A DNA stretch of 20,357 nucleotides from a virus (IMGVR_UViG_3300046318_000469:1-20357), one strand, 5' to 3'; counted from the stretch's first letter, positions 1-7,740 are shown. Notes: generated from the letters alone by a model not told the origin. Numbers and translations: made by a program.

Positions 1-1381
1 CCATAGAAGAGTTGATAGCAGTAAACGCTCCTTTATATGTAGCGATTTCTAACTCACGTTTGTAGTAAGCAATGTCATAAGAATATGTAAGTGGTTTCAT
101 AACGTCCATAAGGGATTGTACCTTATAGTCATTAGTAGAGTTCACAGAACCAATGTACGGAGGAACTCCTTTAGATTTGTTTACAATAGATTTAGAAGCA
201 TATGGTACAGGACGCATTAATGTATAAATATGGTCAGCAATTTTAGTACCTTCCATCCACTCATTTACCCATATCCACTCTACTTCTTCTCCAAGTACTT
301 TATTTACTTTGTAGTCCTCAGGAACATAGTCATATTGTTCTTGACCATCTTCATCGTAGTATTTAAGTTTTCCAATCTTTCTTCTAGATCTCCAACATAC
401 TTTTAGTACACGTACATTTCCGTAAGTATCAAAAGCACCTGCAAATGTTCTAGTTCCCATTTCATTAGGGTGGAAAATCGAAAGAGCTCCTTGCTCACCG
501 TAATAATCATAAATAGAAATATCTCTGTTTAATCCGATACCTCCACCACCTGCTGATGCATCTGTTTTTCCTCTCTCAAGGAAATCTACATCTTCAGGAC
601 GTAATTGGTCCCAGTAATCATCTATTACTTGGCCAATAGATTTATAGCCATATTCTACAATAATATCTGCATCCTCAATATACATAGAGTTTCCTCCAAG
701 TGTATAAAGGTTCATTGGGTTTACTCGTCTTAATACTGGGTTCCCTCCTAATACCCCACAGTACATGATTTGCTCACCTCCAACTAACAAGTCTTCAAAT
801 GTTCTTAAAAATAAAAAGTCAAAGTCTCCCTCTTTGTATTCTTTCTTTAAGATTTTATTAGCAGTAATTTCTGCTAAATCTTGAAAATCGTATGTTTGAT
901 AATGTTGTAATTGTTGTAATCTTTTCTGAACCTCTTCGTCAGTAATAGAATCTTTTTTAATTATATCTGTAAGCTCAGATTTAATTTGTTCCATTAATGC
1001 TTCCTCTTTTCTTGAAATTCCTTCAGAATCATTTGAAGAGATATATGCTTTAAATTCTTTTCGTCTTTTTGAATACTCTCCAAGTAAAAGATTGATTTTA
1101 GAATTCTCAATACCTACGTGCTGAAAACTTGCAGGAAGTGATTCTAAATCTAGGTTATCAGGGTTAATGAATTTTTCAAAATCTTTTACGTTAATAATAT
1201 TAGCACGTAAATTATAATTAGCTTTTTTGTTCTTAAAGTTAGAACGTAAGTTAACATCTGAAGTTAATAAATGTTCAGCGAAGTCTATATTCTTCTTAAA
1301 CCATCTATCATCTTTTTCATTATCTGAAAGTTTCTGTCTTGGGAAACTCACATAACCTTGCATCTTTATAGGAGAGTTCAT
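1..1381 (-). CDS. Phage portal protein, crAss-like (3' end cut by window)
   Basis: Leftward open frame starting at ATG 1381 and still open at base 1, giving about 460 N-terminal residues. A portal forms the dodecameric ring at the head vertex through which DNA is packaged and ejected. The call rests on position directly downstream of the large terminase and on overall resemblance to crAss-like portals: an acidic N-terminal region, a central segment with LLVGGEQIMYCGVLGG, and a late segment with GVPPYIGSVNSTNDYK followed by a long helix. No enzymatic motif is expected. The 35-bp gap after the terminase contains a minus-strand TAGATTTG (1402..1409) that fits the Bacteroidetes TAnnTTTG -7 element, but it has no clear -33 partner and such matches are common in AT-rich DNA. 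Family assignment is from memory of the family, without alignment. Confidence 0.75.
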   Translation of the reverse strand, partial: MNSPIKMQGYVSFPRQKLSDNEKDDRWFKKNIDFAEHLLTSDVNLRSNFKNKKANYNLRANIINVKDFEKFINPDNLDLESLPASFQHVGIENSKINLLLGEYSKRRKEFKAYISSNDSEGISRKEEALMEQIKSELTDIIKKDSITDEEVQKRLQQLQHYQTYDFQDLAEITANKILKKEYKEGDFDFLFLRTFEDLLVGGEQIMYCGVLGGNPVLRRVNPMNLYTLGGNSMYIEDADIIVEYGYKSIGQVIDDYWDQLRPEDVDFLERGKTDASAGGGGIGLNRDISIYDYYGEQGALSIFHPNEMGTRTFAGAFDTYGNVRVLKVCWRSRRKIGKLKYYDEDGQEQYDYVPEDYKVNKVLGEEVEWIWVNEWMEGTKIADHIYTLMRPVPYASKSIVNKSKGVPPYIGSVNSTNDYKVQSLMDVMKPLTYSYDIAYYKRELEIATYKGAFTAINSSM

Positions 1382-1416
1382 AGCAAATTTTATTTAAAAT
1401 ACAAATCTAATAATAA

Positions 1417-3582
1417 TTATTTAAACTCTGACATTATAGGAGCTTTACGTAAAACCCCCATTCTCTGAAAGTAAGGGTCTTCTAAAAATGTCTTCACTTC
1501 TTCTTTTCTTTCTGACTGCTCTTTATACATTGTAGCATCTAACCACATTAACATACCTAACGAAGACACACGGTCAAAGTTACCGTCAGGATTCCACATG
1601 ATAAGTTCCATTAGTAATGCAGGTGAGTAAAGTGTTTCGTACACTCTAGTTTCTGAATTTTTAGACAGAGTTTCTTGTAACCAAGACTTGATAAAGTTTC
1701 TAGCCTCAGCATTTATAGTTCCAGAGGCATTAATACCTTTTGAAGTATTTGTTCCTGCTTTGTAAGTATCTGCAGAGCGTAACTGATAAGGAGTTTCTGC
1801 TAAAAGATACGTGCATTTTTTCTGGTCAAAATACGTGTAAAGTCCTGTAAGGTTTTTCTCATACATTCCTAGAGCATTGTAGTACAGTAAAAGTTTACGA
1901 CAAATCTCATAGAAATCTTGTGGATTATCTGTACGACCAGTGTACTCTGCTACTATCTGTCTAGTAAATCTGTTCATCACTACTATTGACGGAAGTGAAT
2001 CAGTCGTAGACTTAGCCTTATCAACAACGTCAATTCCTGCAATATAAACTCCTCTAGGAATAACTCCTTCAGGATTTTTCTGAGGTTTAATCCAAATCTC
2101 TATGCATCCTAACTTGTCGTCATTTTTACTTAAAGGAAACTTTCTAATAGGACGAGCATCTTGCTGCGTGATAAAATCTAATTCTCCTTTTTCTCCAAAA
2201 GACAAATGGCCTTTAAACGAAGCTTCCATATACTTACGGTACTTGCCTCCTTCAACTTCTGCAAGCTGTTCCTTTAATTGTAAGGTAGGGAAAAATGCTC
2301 CTTCTAAAACTAAGAAAGCTTCTGAGGGAACCATAGGACCATTGATAATTTCTGTTTGATATACAGTAGGGTCAGGAGAACTCTTAGCAGCTTTTCTTTT
2401 ACTTTCAATAAACATGTTAGCTAACTCTAAGTCAGTATCCATGTTTGCATTTTTCTTAAACTCATTGAGTGTCAGGGAGTAAGGTACAAAGTAACCTATC
2501 TTTCCTCTATGCTCAAATACATCTTCAAACTCTACACAGTTGTAATCTTGTGGATTACGGAAGATAGACTCTGCGTACAAGGCAGCTTTACCAGAAACCA
2601 AACCTCCTGTTCCTAGTGCCCATATAATCAAGTTCTTCTTTGCCTTTGATGCCTGGATAGCTTCGATGGCTCCCCAAGATTCTTTGATATTGTACATGAA
2701 ACCTACCTCATCTAAGGCTACTAAGTTGGCACGAGTACCATTGGCTGCTAGTGGATTATCCTTAAATGTTCTATGGTACAGTTTTGACTTTGACAGATTA
2801 GAAGTAATGTATTTATTAGATTGCAAAGAACCAAAATATCCTACAGAAAGTGGTGCAGGGTATTCTTCATCTCCCATAGTAAATGCTCCAGGTAATAATT
2901 CAAAAGCTGTCTTTACCTTAGCTACTAATGGCTCGGTATATTTAGTATCAATCGCCCCAATGATAGACTCTGATGAGGTATATTGTTTTACTTTACGTCT
3001 TTCTAAGTAATCATCGTAGTCTGTTGCTCCATCAAATAAAAAGTTGTGGGCAATGATTCCTGACGTAGAGTAAGACTTACCAGAACCACGGGCTTGAATA
3101 CTCATAAAATGCTTTGCTGCATTTTTGTATAGCGGTTTTCCTAAATCTTTACCATGGTTTTTACGTAGATACTCTCGTGCAGGAATATACTTCATAGAAA
3201 GAGCCTCTGCTTCAGTAATACGCTTTAATTTAATAGCCAAATCTTTCTCTGGACCATACTTTCTATCACATGTGTACTCTTTGTCATTAGTAAAGCCAGA
3301 GAAGCCACGGCATTCCTCATAAATTAAGAATAACTCCCAGTCAATGTCTCGAAGAAAGGGTAAACCAAATGCTTGAGCTACAGAAGTGTCATCCTCAAAC
3401 TGAATGTTGTGGAAGTTTATGTAATAATAAAGAGGACCAGGCATCCATTTTCCTGAAACCCAATATCCTTCAATACACTTACGTTTCTCTTGCTTCCAAA
3501 AAGCAAGTCTGTCGTAATACTCTAACTCAGGATGGTAATTAGGTATCTCTTTTAAACGGAAATTCGAATTCTCTATTATCAT
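1417..3582 (-). CDS. terL: Terminase large subunit (packaging ATPase and nuclease)
   Basis: 721-aa motor protein that pumps phage DNA into the prohead and cuts the concatemer. The ATPase domain has a Walker A motif ARGSGKS at about residues 164-170 and a Walker B LVALDE at about 287-292, whose final Glu is the expected catalytic residue. The C-terminal nuclease of RNase H fold is suggested by AGIDVVDK (Asp near 518) and the late SSLGMLMWLDA segment with an Asp near 692. The length is large for terminases in general but matches crAss-like phages. The start overlaps the stop of the upstream 85-aa gene by 4 bp, so the two are translationally linked. The plus-strand frames inside it are antisense shadows. 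Confidence 0.93.
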   Translation of the reverse strand: MIIENSNFRLKEIPNYHPELEYYDRLAFWKQEKRKCIEGYWVSGKWMPGPLYYYINFHNIQFEDDTSVAQAFGLPFLRDIDWELFLIYEECRGFSGFTNDKEYTCDRKYGPEKDLAIKLKRITEAEALSMKYIPAREYLRKNHGKDLGKPLYKNAAKHFMSIQARGSGKSYSTSGIIAHNFLFDGATDYDDYLERRKVKQYTSSESIIGAIDTKYTEPLVAKVKTAFELLPGAFTMGDEEYPAPLSVGYFGSLQSNKYITSNLSKSKLYHRTFKDNPLAANGTRANLVALDEVGFMYNIKESWGAIEAIQASKAKKNLIIWALGTGGLVSGKAALYAESIFRNPQDYNCVEFEDVFEHRGKIGYFVPYSLTLNEFKKNANMDTDLELANMFIESKRKAAKSSPDPTVYQTEIINGPMVPSEAFLVLEGAFFPTLQLKEQLAEVEGGKYRKYMEASFKGHLSFGEKGELDFITQQDARPIRKFPLSKNDDKLGCIEIWIKPQKNPEGVIPRGVYIAGIDVVDKAKSTTDSLPSIVVMNRFTRQIVAEYTGRTDNPQDFYEICRKLLLYYNALGMYEKNLTGLYTYFDQKKCTYLLAETPYQLRSADTYKAGTNTSKGINASGTINAEARNFIKSWLQETLSKNSETRVYETLYSPALLMELIMWNPDGNFDRVSSLGMLMWLDATMYKEQSERKEEVKTFLEDPYFQRMGVLRKAPIMSEFK

Positions 3583-3836
3583 TCTTCAATAATTTCTAAC
3601 CATTTATTTGCTGGACATCTAGAAGATAAAGACCTAGTCTTAAAAGCTAATGAGCAACCACATAATCCACAGCATTCTGATACTCCAGGAATGCATTTAG
3701 TAGACTTATCTGTACAACTATTACAAATAGCCATTCTTTCTTCGTGAACTTCTTCAACAAATTTATCTTTAAGCAGCGTATTCTTAATACCCTCTGCAAT
3801 CTTTTCTTTATTATCCCAAATATCACGTAGTCTCAT
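3579..3836 (-). CDS. Small Cys-rich, probably zinc-binding protein
   Basis: 85 aa. After a charged helical N-terminus it carries ICNSC near residue 39, then SECCGLCGCSL and a late RCPANKW, so about eight cysteines arranged as two knuckles that could bind zinc. I cannot name the function; similar small CxxC proteins sit beside terminases in Bacteroidetes phages, and a DUF6171-like identity is only a guess. It overlaps the terminase start by 4 bp and the upstream gene's stop by 4 bp, so it belongs to the packaging operon. Confidence 0.75.
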   Translation of the reverse strand: MRLRDIWDNKEKIAEGIKNTLLKDKFVEEVHEERMAICNSCTDKSTKCIPGVSECCGLCGCSLAFKTRSLSSRCPANKWLEIIEE

Positions 3837-4354
3837 AACTCATTATCATCAGAGAGTGAATTAATCTTTTTACCTTTCTTATGAATCTTCTCTTCTTCAT
3901 AATCCTTTTTAATCTTCTTGTAATCTTCGAACAATTTAGGAGTGTTAGCTAACATCTTATCAATCTTAACTAGCTCATCTGTATCAGCATGTTCAATTGC
4001 TTTTTTGTAAAGGTCTTTGATAGACGTATCTCGCATGCTCATAATCTCTCCCCAGTTTGTTAATGCTCTTTCAGCATCTGATAATACAGATTCTTTAAAA
4101 GTAAGCATAATATCATTAATCTTACCCCAATTAAAATCTGGCTTTTTAAGAAAATCTTTTGACAGCAACTCATATTTATTAGGAAGATTATAGAACTTAC
4201 TCTCAGGATGTAATGCAAAGTGTACTGCCCACATTATACGAGAACTTTCTTCTTTGTTCTTACTCTTATCTTCTTTGTGGTACTTGCTAAAAACTCCTAT
4301 TACAAGTAACTCAGAATTTATATCCCAAAAATTGTTATCATGAATTGCTTTCAT
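3833..4354 (-). CDS. Unknown protein in packaging operon; possible small terminase candidate by position only
   Basis: 173 aa, mostly helical, with a very charged C-terminal third (KKIKKDYEEEKIHKKGKK) that could form a coiled coil or bind DNA. The N-terminal part is more globular, with SRIMWAVHFALHPESKFYN. No motif I recognise. It overlaps both neighbours (the HU-like gene by 17 bp and the Cys-rich gene by 4 bp). Small terminase subunits are usually helical DNA-binding proteins encoded just upstream of terL, so this and the 4597..5166 product are the positional candidates, but nothing in the sequence proves it. Confidence 0.7.
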   Translation of the reverse strand: MKAIHDNNFWDINSELLVIGVFSKYHKEDKSKNKEESSRIMWAVHFALHPESKFYNLPNKYELLSKDFLKKPDFNWGKINDIMLTFKESVLSDAERALTNWGEIMSMRDTSIKDLYKKAIEHADTDELVKIDKMLANTPKLFEDYKKIKKDYEEEKIHKKGKKINSLSDDNEL

Positions 4355-4604
4355 CCTTTTTATTTTTTTCTAAACAGTAGTTAGCATACCTAATCTTAGC
4401 TGTTATAGGGGTAAATTTACCAAAGTTATCAATGTGGATAGTCTTAAACTTATCCACATCGTATAACCCGTCAGTCTTTTTATCAGGGTTACTAATAACC
4501 TCTCTAATCTTTTGATTAAACAAAGTCCATATCTCTTCAGCCTGCCCATAAGTAATACCATGGTGCGTTGCTAGTGATCGTAATATGTCAGATTGTTTAC
4601 TCAT
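4338..4604 (-). CDS. Small protein with weak HU/IHF-like resemblance
   Basis: 88 aa. An N-terminal helical region (SDILRSLATHHGITYGQAEE) is followed by FKTIHIDNFGKFTP, which resembles the strand-turn segment of HU/IHF proteins where a GFG-type turn precedes the DNA-binding arm. HU-like proteins bend DNA as dimers. crAss-like phages are known to carry IHF-like genes close to their structural module, which agrees with this position. The protein is slightly short in the arm region and the resemblance is weak, so a different small fold is quite possible. It overlaps the upstream gene by 8 bp and the downstream gene by 17 bp. Confidence 0.7.
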   Translation of the reverse strand: MSKQSDILRSLATHHGITYGQAEEIWTLFNQKIREVISNPDKKTDGLYDVDKFKTIHIDNFGKFTPITAKIRYANYCLEKNKKDESNS

Positions 4605-5166
4605 TTGGATTACTTATTTCAATACCCCATTCATCTTCTTCAATAACTTCTGCTTGTGAAGCATCATACTTGTATTCTGCAGGAGGAGTTAATGCTGGAG
4701 AACCTGCCGTAAACACAGCTTCAGCCTCTTCATTAAACTTCTCTGCAACAGCTTCCTGTAACTCTTCTACAAAAGGTTTAGGTTTTATAGCTGTCATTAC
4801 AAAGTTAACTTCCATTCTGAAACCATCACTATCTGGTTTAAATTTTAATTCAGGATGAATGATTCCATTATCATCAATTAAAAACTTTCCAAATAATACA
4901 CGCTTCTTTAATTTATGGAGAATAACATTAAACTGTTTTTCCTCCATTTCCAGCGTGGTTCTAATCTCTTTTCTAATATCAGTAGACAAGATAAACTTTC
5001 CTCTCTTATCTGGTGGCAGAGCCTCATATTCATTATCCAACTTGATAAGCTCTGCTAATACATCTCTTTCTTGCGGTGTTAAATTCAACATGAAATTCAT
5101 GAACGCAAGAATTTGACGATAAATCTTACTATCACTCGTTGGCAGTGAAATCACCTTTTTTTGCAT
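4597..5166 (-). CDS. Probable winged-helix-type DNA-binding protein, unknown role
   Basis: 189 aa. Residues from about 28 to 100 read like a winged helix: LTPQERDVLAELIKLDNEY, then STDIRKEIRTTLEMEEKQF, then a recognition-like helix NVILHKLKKRVLF and a short hairpin with FLIDDNGIIHPEL. The C-terminal quarter is acidic and low complexity (EAVAEKFNEEAEAV) and probably flexible. Such a protein could recognise the packaging site or a promoter. It sits four genes upstream of terL in the same overlapping operon (35-bp overlap with the preceding gene), so a small-terminase role is possible but unproven. Confidence 0.7.
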   Translation of the reverse strand: MQKKVISLPTSDSKIYRQILAFMNFMLNLTPQERDVLAELIKLDNEYEALPPDKRGKFILSTDIRKEIRTTLEMEEKQFNVILHKLKKRVLFGKFLIDDNGIIHPELKFKPDSDGFRMEVNFVMTAIKPKPFVEELQEAVAEKFNEEAEAVFTAGSPALTPPAEYKYDASQAEVIEEDEWGIEISNPNE

Positions 5167-5539
5167 CTCTTATTGTATGTTGCATTTGAATATCTGAAGC
5201 TAAGAATTTAGCTACTTCGTACCATGAAATTAAAACTCCTTGAATCAAGTGGCTAAATACCTCTTGTATTACTAATAACTCAAAGTTTTTAGCATCTACA
5301 GAATCAGGTCGTCCGTAAGCAAACTGTTGAATAGTTCTCTCTCCGTATCCTGCTTCCTTTACAATAACATCAAAAGTCCATCCTTTAATAGCTACAATCT
5401 CTTTGCCAAAAGAAATGTCATCACAAGGCTGAGACTTGTAACTAAACTGTAAACCATGTGCTGCTGATTTTTCTGTTGCTTGTAAAAAACTTGCTGCAAG
5501 TAATTCTTTAGCAATTTTCAATTTCTCCGTTGTTCCCAT
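5132..5539 (-). CDS. Unknown 135-aa protein
   Basis: No family recognised. The first 30 residues form an amphipathic helix, the middle contains KEIVAIKGWTFDVIVKEAGYGERTIQQFAYGRPDS, which can be read as a helix-turn-helix-like stretch, and the C-terminal half is hydrophobic and helical (LIQGVLISWYEVAKFLASD). It overlaps the downstream gene by 35 bp and the upstream one by 32 bp, as expected in a compact phage operon. No signal peptide. Confidence 0.65.
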   Translation of the reverse strand: MGTTEKLKIAKELLAASFLQATEKSAAHGLQFSYKSQPCDDISFGKEIVAIKGWTFDVIVKEAGYGERTIQQFAYGRPDSVDAKNFELLVIQEVFSHLIQGVLISWYEVAKFLASDIQMQHTIRDAKKGDFTANE

Positions 5540-5711
5540 TTTCGATATAAATTTTTAAAATAAATTTAAGAGGACCTGACGCTGTCATAAACATCTGAGA
5601 TTTAAATATTTTATCTTGTAAAACACAATACTCTAGATACTTCATTCTCAAGTCCTCTTCTGTCAGAATTATTCTTCCAACATCCTCTGATGTAAATTCT
5701 CCAATAAACAT
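5508..5711 (-). CDS. Unknown 67-aa protein
   Basis: Short frame MFIGEFTSEDVGRIILTEEDL to the C-terminal NGEIENC, overlapping the next gene by 32 bp. No motif recognised. Support comes from tight spacing in the operon (15 bp from the stop of the preceding gene) and the absence of any competing frame. The functional start could be the internal Met near residue 23, but the upstream ATG follows the preceding stop closely and is preferred. Confidence 0.6.
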   Translation of the reverse strand: MFIGEFTSEDVGRIILTEEDLRMKYLEYCVLQDKIFKSQMFMTASGPLKFILKIYIENGNNGEIENC

Positions 5712-5726
5712 CTTTCCCCCAGTAGC

Positions 5727-6002
5727 CTAGTTAGTAGATAATAATTCTAGATTAATTCTATACCTTCCTCGAACCTCTGCAGGTCTAATAAAGTCTCTTT
5801 CTTTTAAAGAGGCAATATGCTTATCTAAAGCAGGTGTTGAAATTCCTAGTTTATTCTTAATATACTCCTTATTAACCTTATCAGCATACCATATATTAGT
5901 TTCAAAACTAGTTTGCTTTAACACATAGTACAGTACCTGAAATGTTCTGTCATTAGACTTTAAAAGGATACTGTCCTTTGTATCTAAGTAAACCATTACC
6001 AT
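5727..6002 (-). CDS. Winged-helix DNA-binding protein, possible regulator
   Basis: 91 aa from the chosen start. The layout is a winged helix: helix one RTFQVLYYVLKQTSF, a helix-turn-helix KEYIKNKLGISTPALDKHIA in which ISTPALDKHI is the recognition helix, and a wing DFIRPAEVRGRYRINLELL ending the protein. In-frame ATGs also lie at 6032 and 6059. I prefer 6002 because AAGG lies about 7 nt before it and a TATATTTG promoter-like element at 6035..6042 would place the transcript start between 6032 and 6002. It resembles replication initiator or transcription regulator winged helices and is a candidate binder of the central palindromes; that link is inference only. Confidence 0.7.
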   Translation of the reverse strand: MVMVYLDTKDSILLKSNDRTFQVLYYVLKQTSFETNIWYADKVNKEYIKNKLGISTPALDKHIASLKERDFIRPAEVRGRYRINLELLSTN

Positions 6003-6034
6003 TTTTCTACCTTTTTTATTTCTACTAAACATTG

Positions 6035-6042
6035 CAAATATA
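6035..6042 (-). promoter_or_regulatory. Bacteroidetes-type -7 element before the winged-helix gene
   Basis: Minus-strand TATATTTG followed by C matches the Bacteroidetes -7 consensus TAnnTTTG exactly. It would start transcription near 6028..6031, about 26 nt before the ATG at 6002, in the only sizeable gap of the left operon (6060..6115 and the 5' part of the frame). There is no clear TTG at the -33 position. Matches to this short motif arise by chance many times in 20 kb of AT-rich DNA, so confidence is low. Confidence 0.35.
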
Positions 6043-6115
6043 CAAATTTGATAGTACAAATATCATTATTAATATGTTACTATCCAAATTTTATAGTAAA
6101 AATATTAATTTAGTA

Positions 6116-6895
6116 TTAAAGGTTGTTGGTTTTCATCTGCCACTCGACCATTCTCATGTAGGTCAAATTACTAACTGGGAAATTAGTATTGCACTTGAGG
6201 TCTTTACATCGTAAGTAATATCTTCGAACTCCCATAGGAGTAGTATAAGTCTTGTTAACTCTTACATGTTGAGAACCACATTCTGGACAAGACCAGTTAT
6301 CATCTCCATATAACTTACCATAATTAAACTGAGTCTTAGCATATGGTCGAAGTTTTTCATAAACTCTCTCTAACAACCTTACATCTTCATCACAGTACTT
6401 TACCATCTCATCTAAAGCCTCTTCAGACTTCTCTTGACAAATTCTATCCCACAAAGAATAATCTGTGTGAATCTTCTGGCCCACTTCTAAAAACTTTCCT
6501 AACTCGTCCAACTTATTAGAAGCAAAGTTAAACTGTGACTTAGCTATTTTAAGGGTATCAATAGTCTCATACCTAGGATTCATATGAATGCCATGGAGTA
6601 TGGCTCTAGAACGTAACCATTTTAAGTCAAATCTATCTCCATTATGAGCTACTATTTGATTGGCTTTATTCAACTCCTTTACAAACTGTTCCACCAAGGT
6701 CTTATCACTTTGATTCTCGTCCCATCTTAAATTATGAACTTTATCTTCTCCTTCCCACTTCCACGAAACGCATATTACTTCAGGGTACTTAATAATCTGG
6801 TGCGGCTGTATCGACAGATTATACCCTAATCTCCATGCACTAACTATAAAATATGATACCTCAATATCATAAAACATTCTTTTTCTTATCATCAT
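6116..6895 (-). CDS. DEDD-family 3'-5' exonuclease (RNase H fold) with C-terminal zinc ribbon
   Basis: 259 aa. Exo I is FYDIEVS (Asp10, Glu12), Exo II is VAHNGDRFDLKWL (Asn85, Asp90) and Exo III is YCDEDVRLL (Tyr167, Asp171), so the two-metal active site is complete and of the YprB / DnaQ-like kind that trims 3' ends. The last quarter adds CPECG (Cys203, Cys206) and RCKDLKC (Cys230, Cys235), a four-Cys zinc ribbon that probably binds nucleic acid. It is the first gene of the leftward block, facing the control region. Substrate (DNA or RNA) cannot be read from sequence. It is separate from the exonuclease domain of the phage DNA polymerase, so the phage encodes two such activities. Start may be Met1 or Met2. 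Confidence 0.85.
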   Translation of the reverse strand: MMIRKRMFYDIEVSYFIVSAWRLGYNLSIQPHQIIKYPEVICVSWKWEGEDKVHNLRWDENQSDKTLVEQFVKELNKANQIVAHNGDRFDLKWLRSRAILHGIHMNPRYETIDTLKIAKSQFNFASNKLDELGKFLEVGQKIHTDYSLWDRICQEKSEEALDEMVKYCDEDVRLLERVYEKLRPYAKTQFNYGKLYGDDNWSCPECGSQHVRVNKTYTTPMGVRRYYLRCKDLKCNTNFPVSNLTYMRMVEWQMKTNNL

Positions 6896-7013
6896 AGTGG
6901 ATTGTTTTTATTTGGTTGCCACTAAGTTACGCATAAAAGTGTGTAAATAGTAATAGTGAAAAGAAATTTAACAAAAGCTTGACTTTTAAATAAAAAATCA
7001 TTATGGAGCTTAC

Positions 7014-7077
7014 TATACCTGGAGGTATATTAATAATATACCCCTAGAGGTATGTTGGTACTATACCTGGAGGTATA
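7014..7077. promoter_or_regulatory. Three 16-bp palindromic operator-like sites at 24-bp spacing
   Basis: TATACCTGGAGGTATA occurs at 7014..7029 and 7062..7077, and a related site ATACCCCTAGAGGTAT lies at 7038..7053. Centres are at 7021.5, 7045.5 and 7069.5, exactly 24 bp apart. The identity of the outer copies extends over 22 bp (7011..7032 and 7059..7080). This is the pattern of a dimeric regulator that binds cooperatively along the DNA. The location between divergent operons supports a repressor or switch role. No binding protein is identified. Confidence 0.7.
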
Positions 7078-7154
7078 TTAGTGACCACCGCAAACCTATA
7101 GTAAAATCACATAACTTGCTCATTATTAACTATTTGTATTTTTTGACTAGTGTA

Positions 7155-7204
7155 TAGGTAAACCTACGACAGTAGGTGACTATTACCTACACCCTATTGT
7201 AGGT
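7155..7204. promoter_or_regulatory. Cluster of alternating ACCTAC / GTAGGT half-sites
   Basis: Half-sites: TAGGT 7155..7159, ACCTAC 7162..7167, GTAGGT 7172..7177, ACCTAC 7185..7190, GTAGGT 7199..7204. Neighbouring pairs form inverted repeats with gaps of 4, 7 and 8 bp. The ACCT/AGGT core is shared with the palindromes at 7014..7077 but the spacing differs, so the same protein or a relative may bind. They could equally form hairpins in a transcript. Confidence 0.55.
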
Positions 7205-7385
7205 ACATTGTTACCAAATATACCCCCATCATATTTAACTTCCTTAAACATGCCCCCCATACTTTTTTTTATATTTCAAAATATATATGCGGTATCAGTT
7301 GTGGTTAGTAACACAGTCAACAACCCCTTCTAAATTATGGATGGGGAACATATCCCCGTCACAAAAACCTTTAAAAACAAAAGTT

Positions 7386-7658
7386 ATGTTAAGATTTTAC
7401 AAAGCAGTCGAAGTACAATTACCAATTTGGAAAGACGGAGTACGCACAGCAGACACAGAGACAAGAGTATCTGCATTATTTGTTCAAGATTCTACTAAGC
7501 GAGGCATTAGTTATGTTCAGTGGGGTAGTGCCATCATGTCTAAAGACATGACACTAGAAGATGTCAATGCAGAGTTCAGTACTGATGAAGACTTGACAGG
7601 AGAGTTCAAGATGATTGAGAAAGAGAACTCAGAGTTCATGCGTGTAGTGCCTTGCTAA
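7386..7658 (+). CDS. Unknown 90-aa protein, isolated in the control region
   Basis: The frame is open from 7287, but the first 33 codons overlap low-complexity AT-rich DNA and read poorly, whereas ATG 7386 is preceded by an A-rich leader (TTTAAAAACAAAAGTT) like other genes here. The product, MLRFYKAVEVQLPIWKDG onward, alternates strands (SALFVQDSTKRGISYVQWG) and ends acidic. No family recognised. It stands alone with non-coding DNA on both sides and a hairpin a few bases after the stop, so it is probably transcribed singly, perhaps very early and under the operator clusters upstream. Confidence 0.7.
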   Translation: MLRFYKAVEVQLPIWKDGVRTADTETRVSALFVQDSTKRGISYVQWGSAIMSKDMTLEDVNAEFSTDEDLTGEFKMIEKENSEFMRVVPC

Positions 7659-7661
7659 TGC

Positions 7662-7679
7662 AAGGTGCTTACGCACCTT
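7662..7679 (+). terminator. Hairpin after the 90-aa gene
   Basis: AAGGTGC at 7662..7668 pairs with GCACCTT at 7673..7679 around a TTAC loop, starting 4 nt after the stop codon. Only three T residues follow, so it is a weak intrinsic terminator or a transcript-stabilising 3' hairpin. Confidence 0.5.
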
Positions 7680-7682
7680 TGT

Positions 7683-7732
7683 CATTAACTCTTTATACTC
7701 AGAATACTCTCTCTCATTATCTCTTTATACTC
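7683..7732 (+). repeat. Imperfect 18-bp direct repeat
   Basis: Bases 7683..7700 and 7715..7732 share 17 of 18 positions, with the common core CTCTTTATACTC, at an offset of 32 bp (about three helical turns). Both copies are followed by an AGAATA-like string. It could be a binding site pair or part of the adjacent structured RNA; the function is unknown. Confidence 0.5.
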
Positions 7733-7740
7733 TGAGAATA

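Larger units (their letters stand above)
6896..7385. other. Divergent non-coding control region
   Basis: 490 bp, very AT-rich, between the start of the leftward exonuclease gene and the first rightward gene. It contains two clusters of inverted repeats (7014..7077 and 7155..7204), C-rich runs (ATACCCCC near 7220, GCCCCCCAT near 7253) and a T tract at 7264..7272. Promoters for both arms must lie here or in the RNA region further right, yet I see no clean TAnnTTTG element with a -33 TTG. A phage-specific promoter, or a phage-encoded RNA polymerase as known in crAss-like phages, would explain that. An origin of replication is also possible. Confidence 0.6.

Noticed and set aside
2102-3322. Plus-strand open frames of 65 to 114 codons inside the terminase gene
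   Set aside because: They are antisense to a protein with intact Walker motifs and have no family resemblance or spacing that supports translation.
4568-5116. Plus-strand frames opposite the winged-helix gene
   Set aside because: Low-complexity Ser-rich translations antisense to a tightly overlapping operon; shadows.
6980-7006. TTGACT...TATGGA resembling a sigma-70 promoter
   Set aside because: Bacteroidetes primary sigma factors use TTG / TAnnTTTG elements; the -10-like half is poor and AT-rich DNA gives such matches by chance.
7287-7385. Upstream extension of the 90-aa gene to the ATG at 7287
   Set aside because: The extension reads through low-complexity sequence and ATG 7386 has the A-rich leader seen at other starts.
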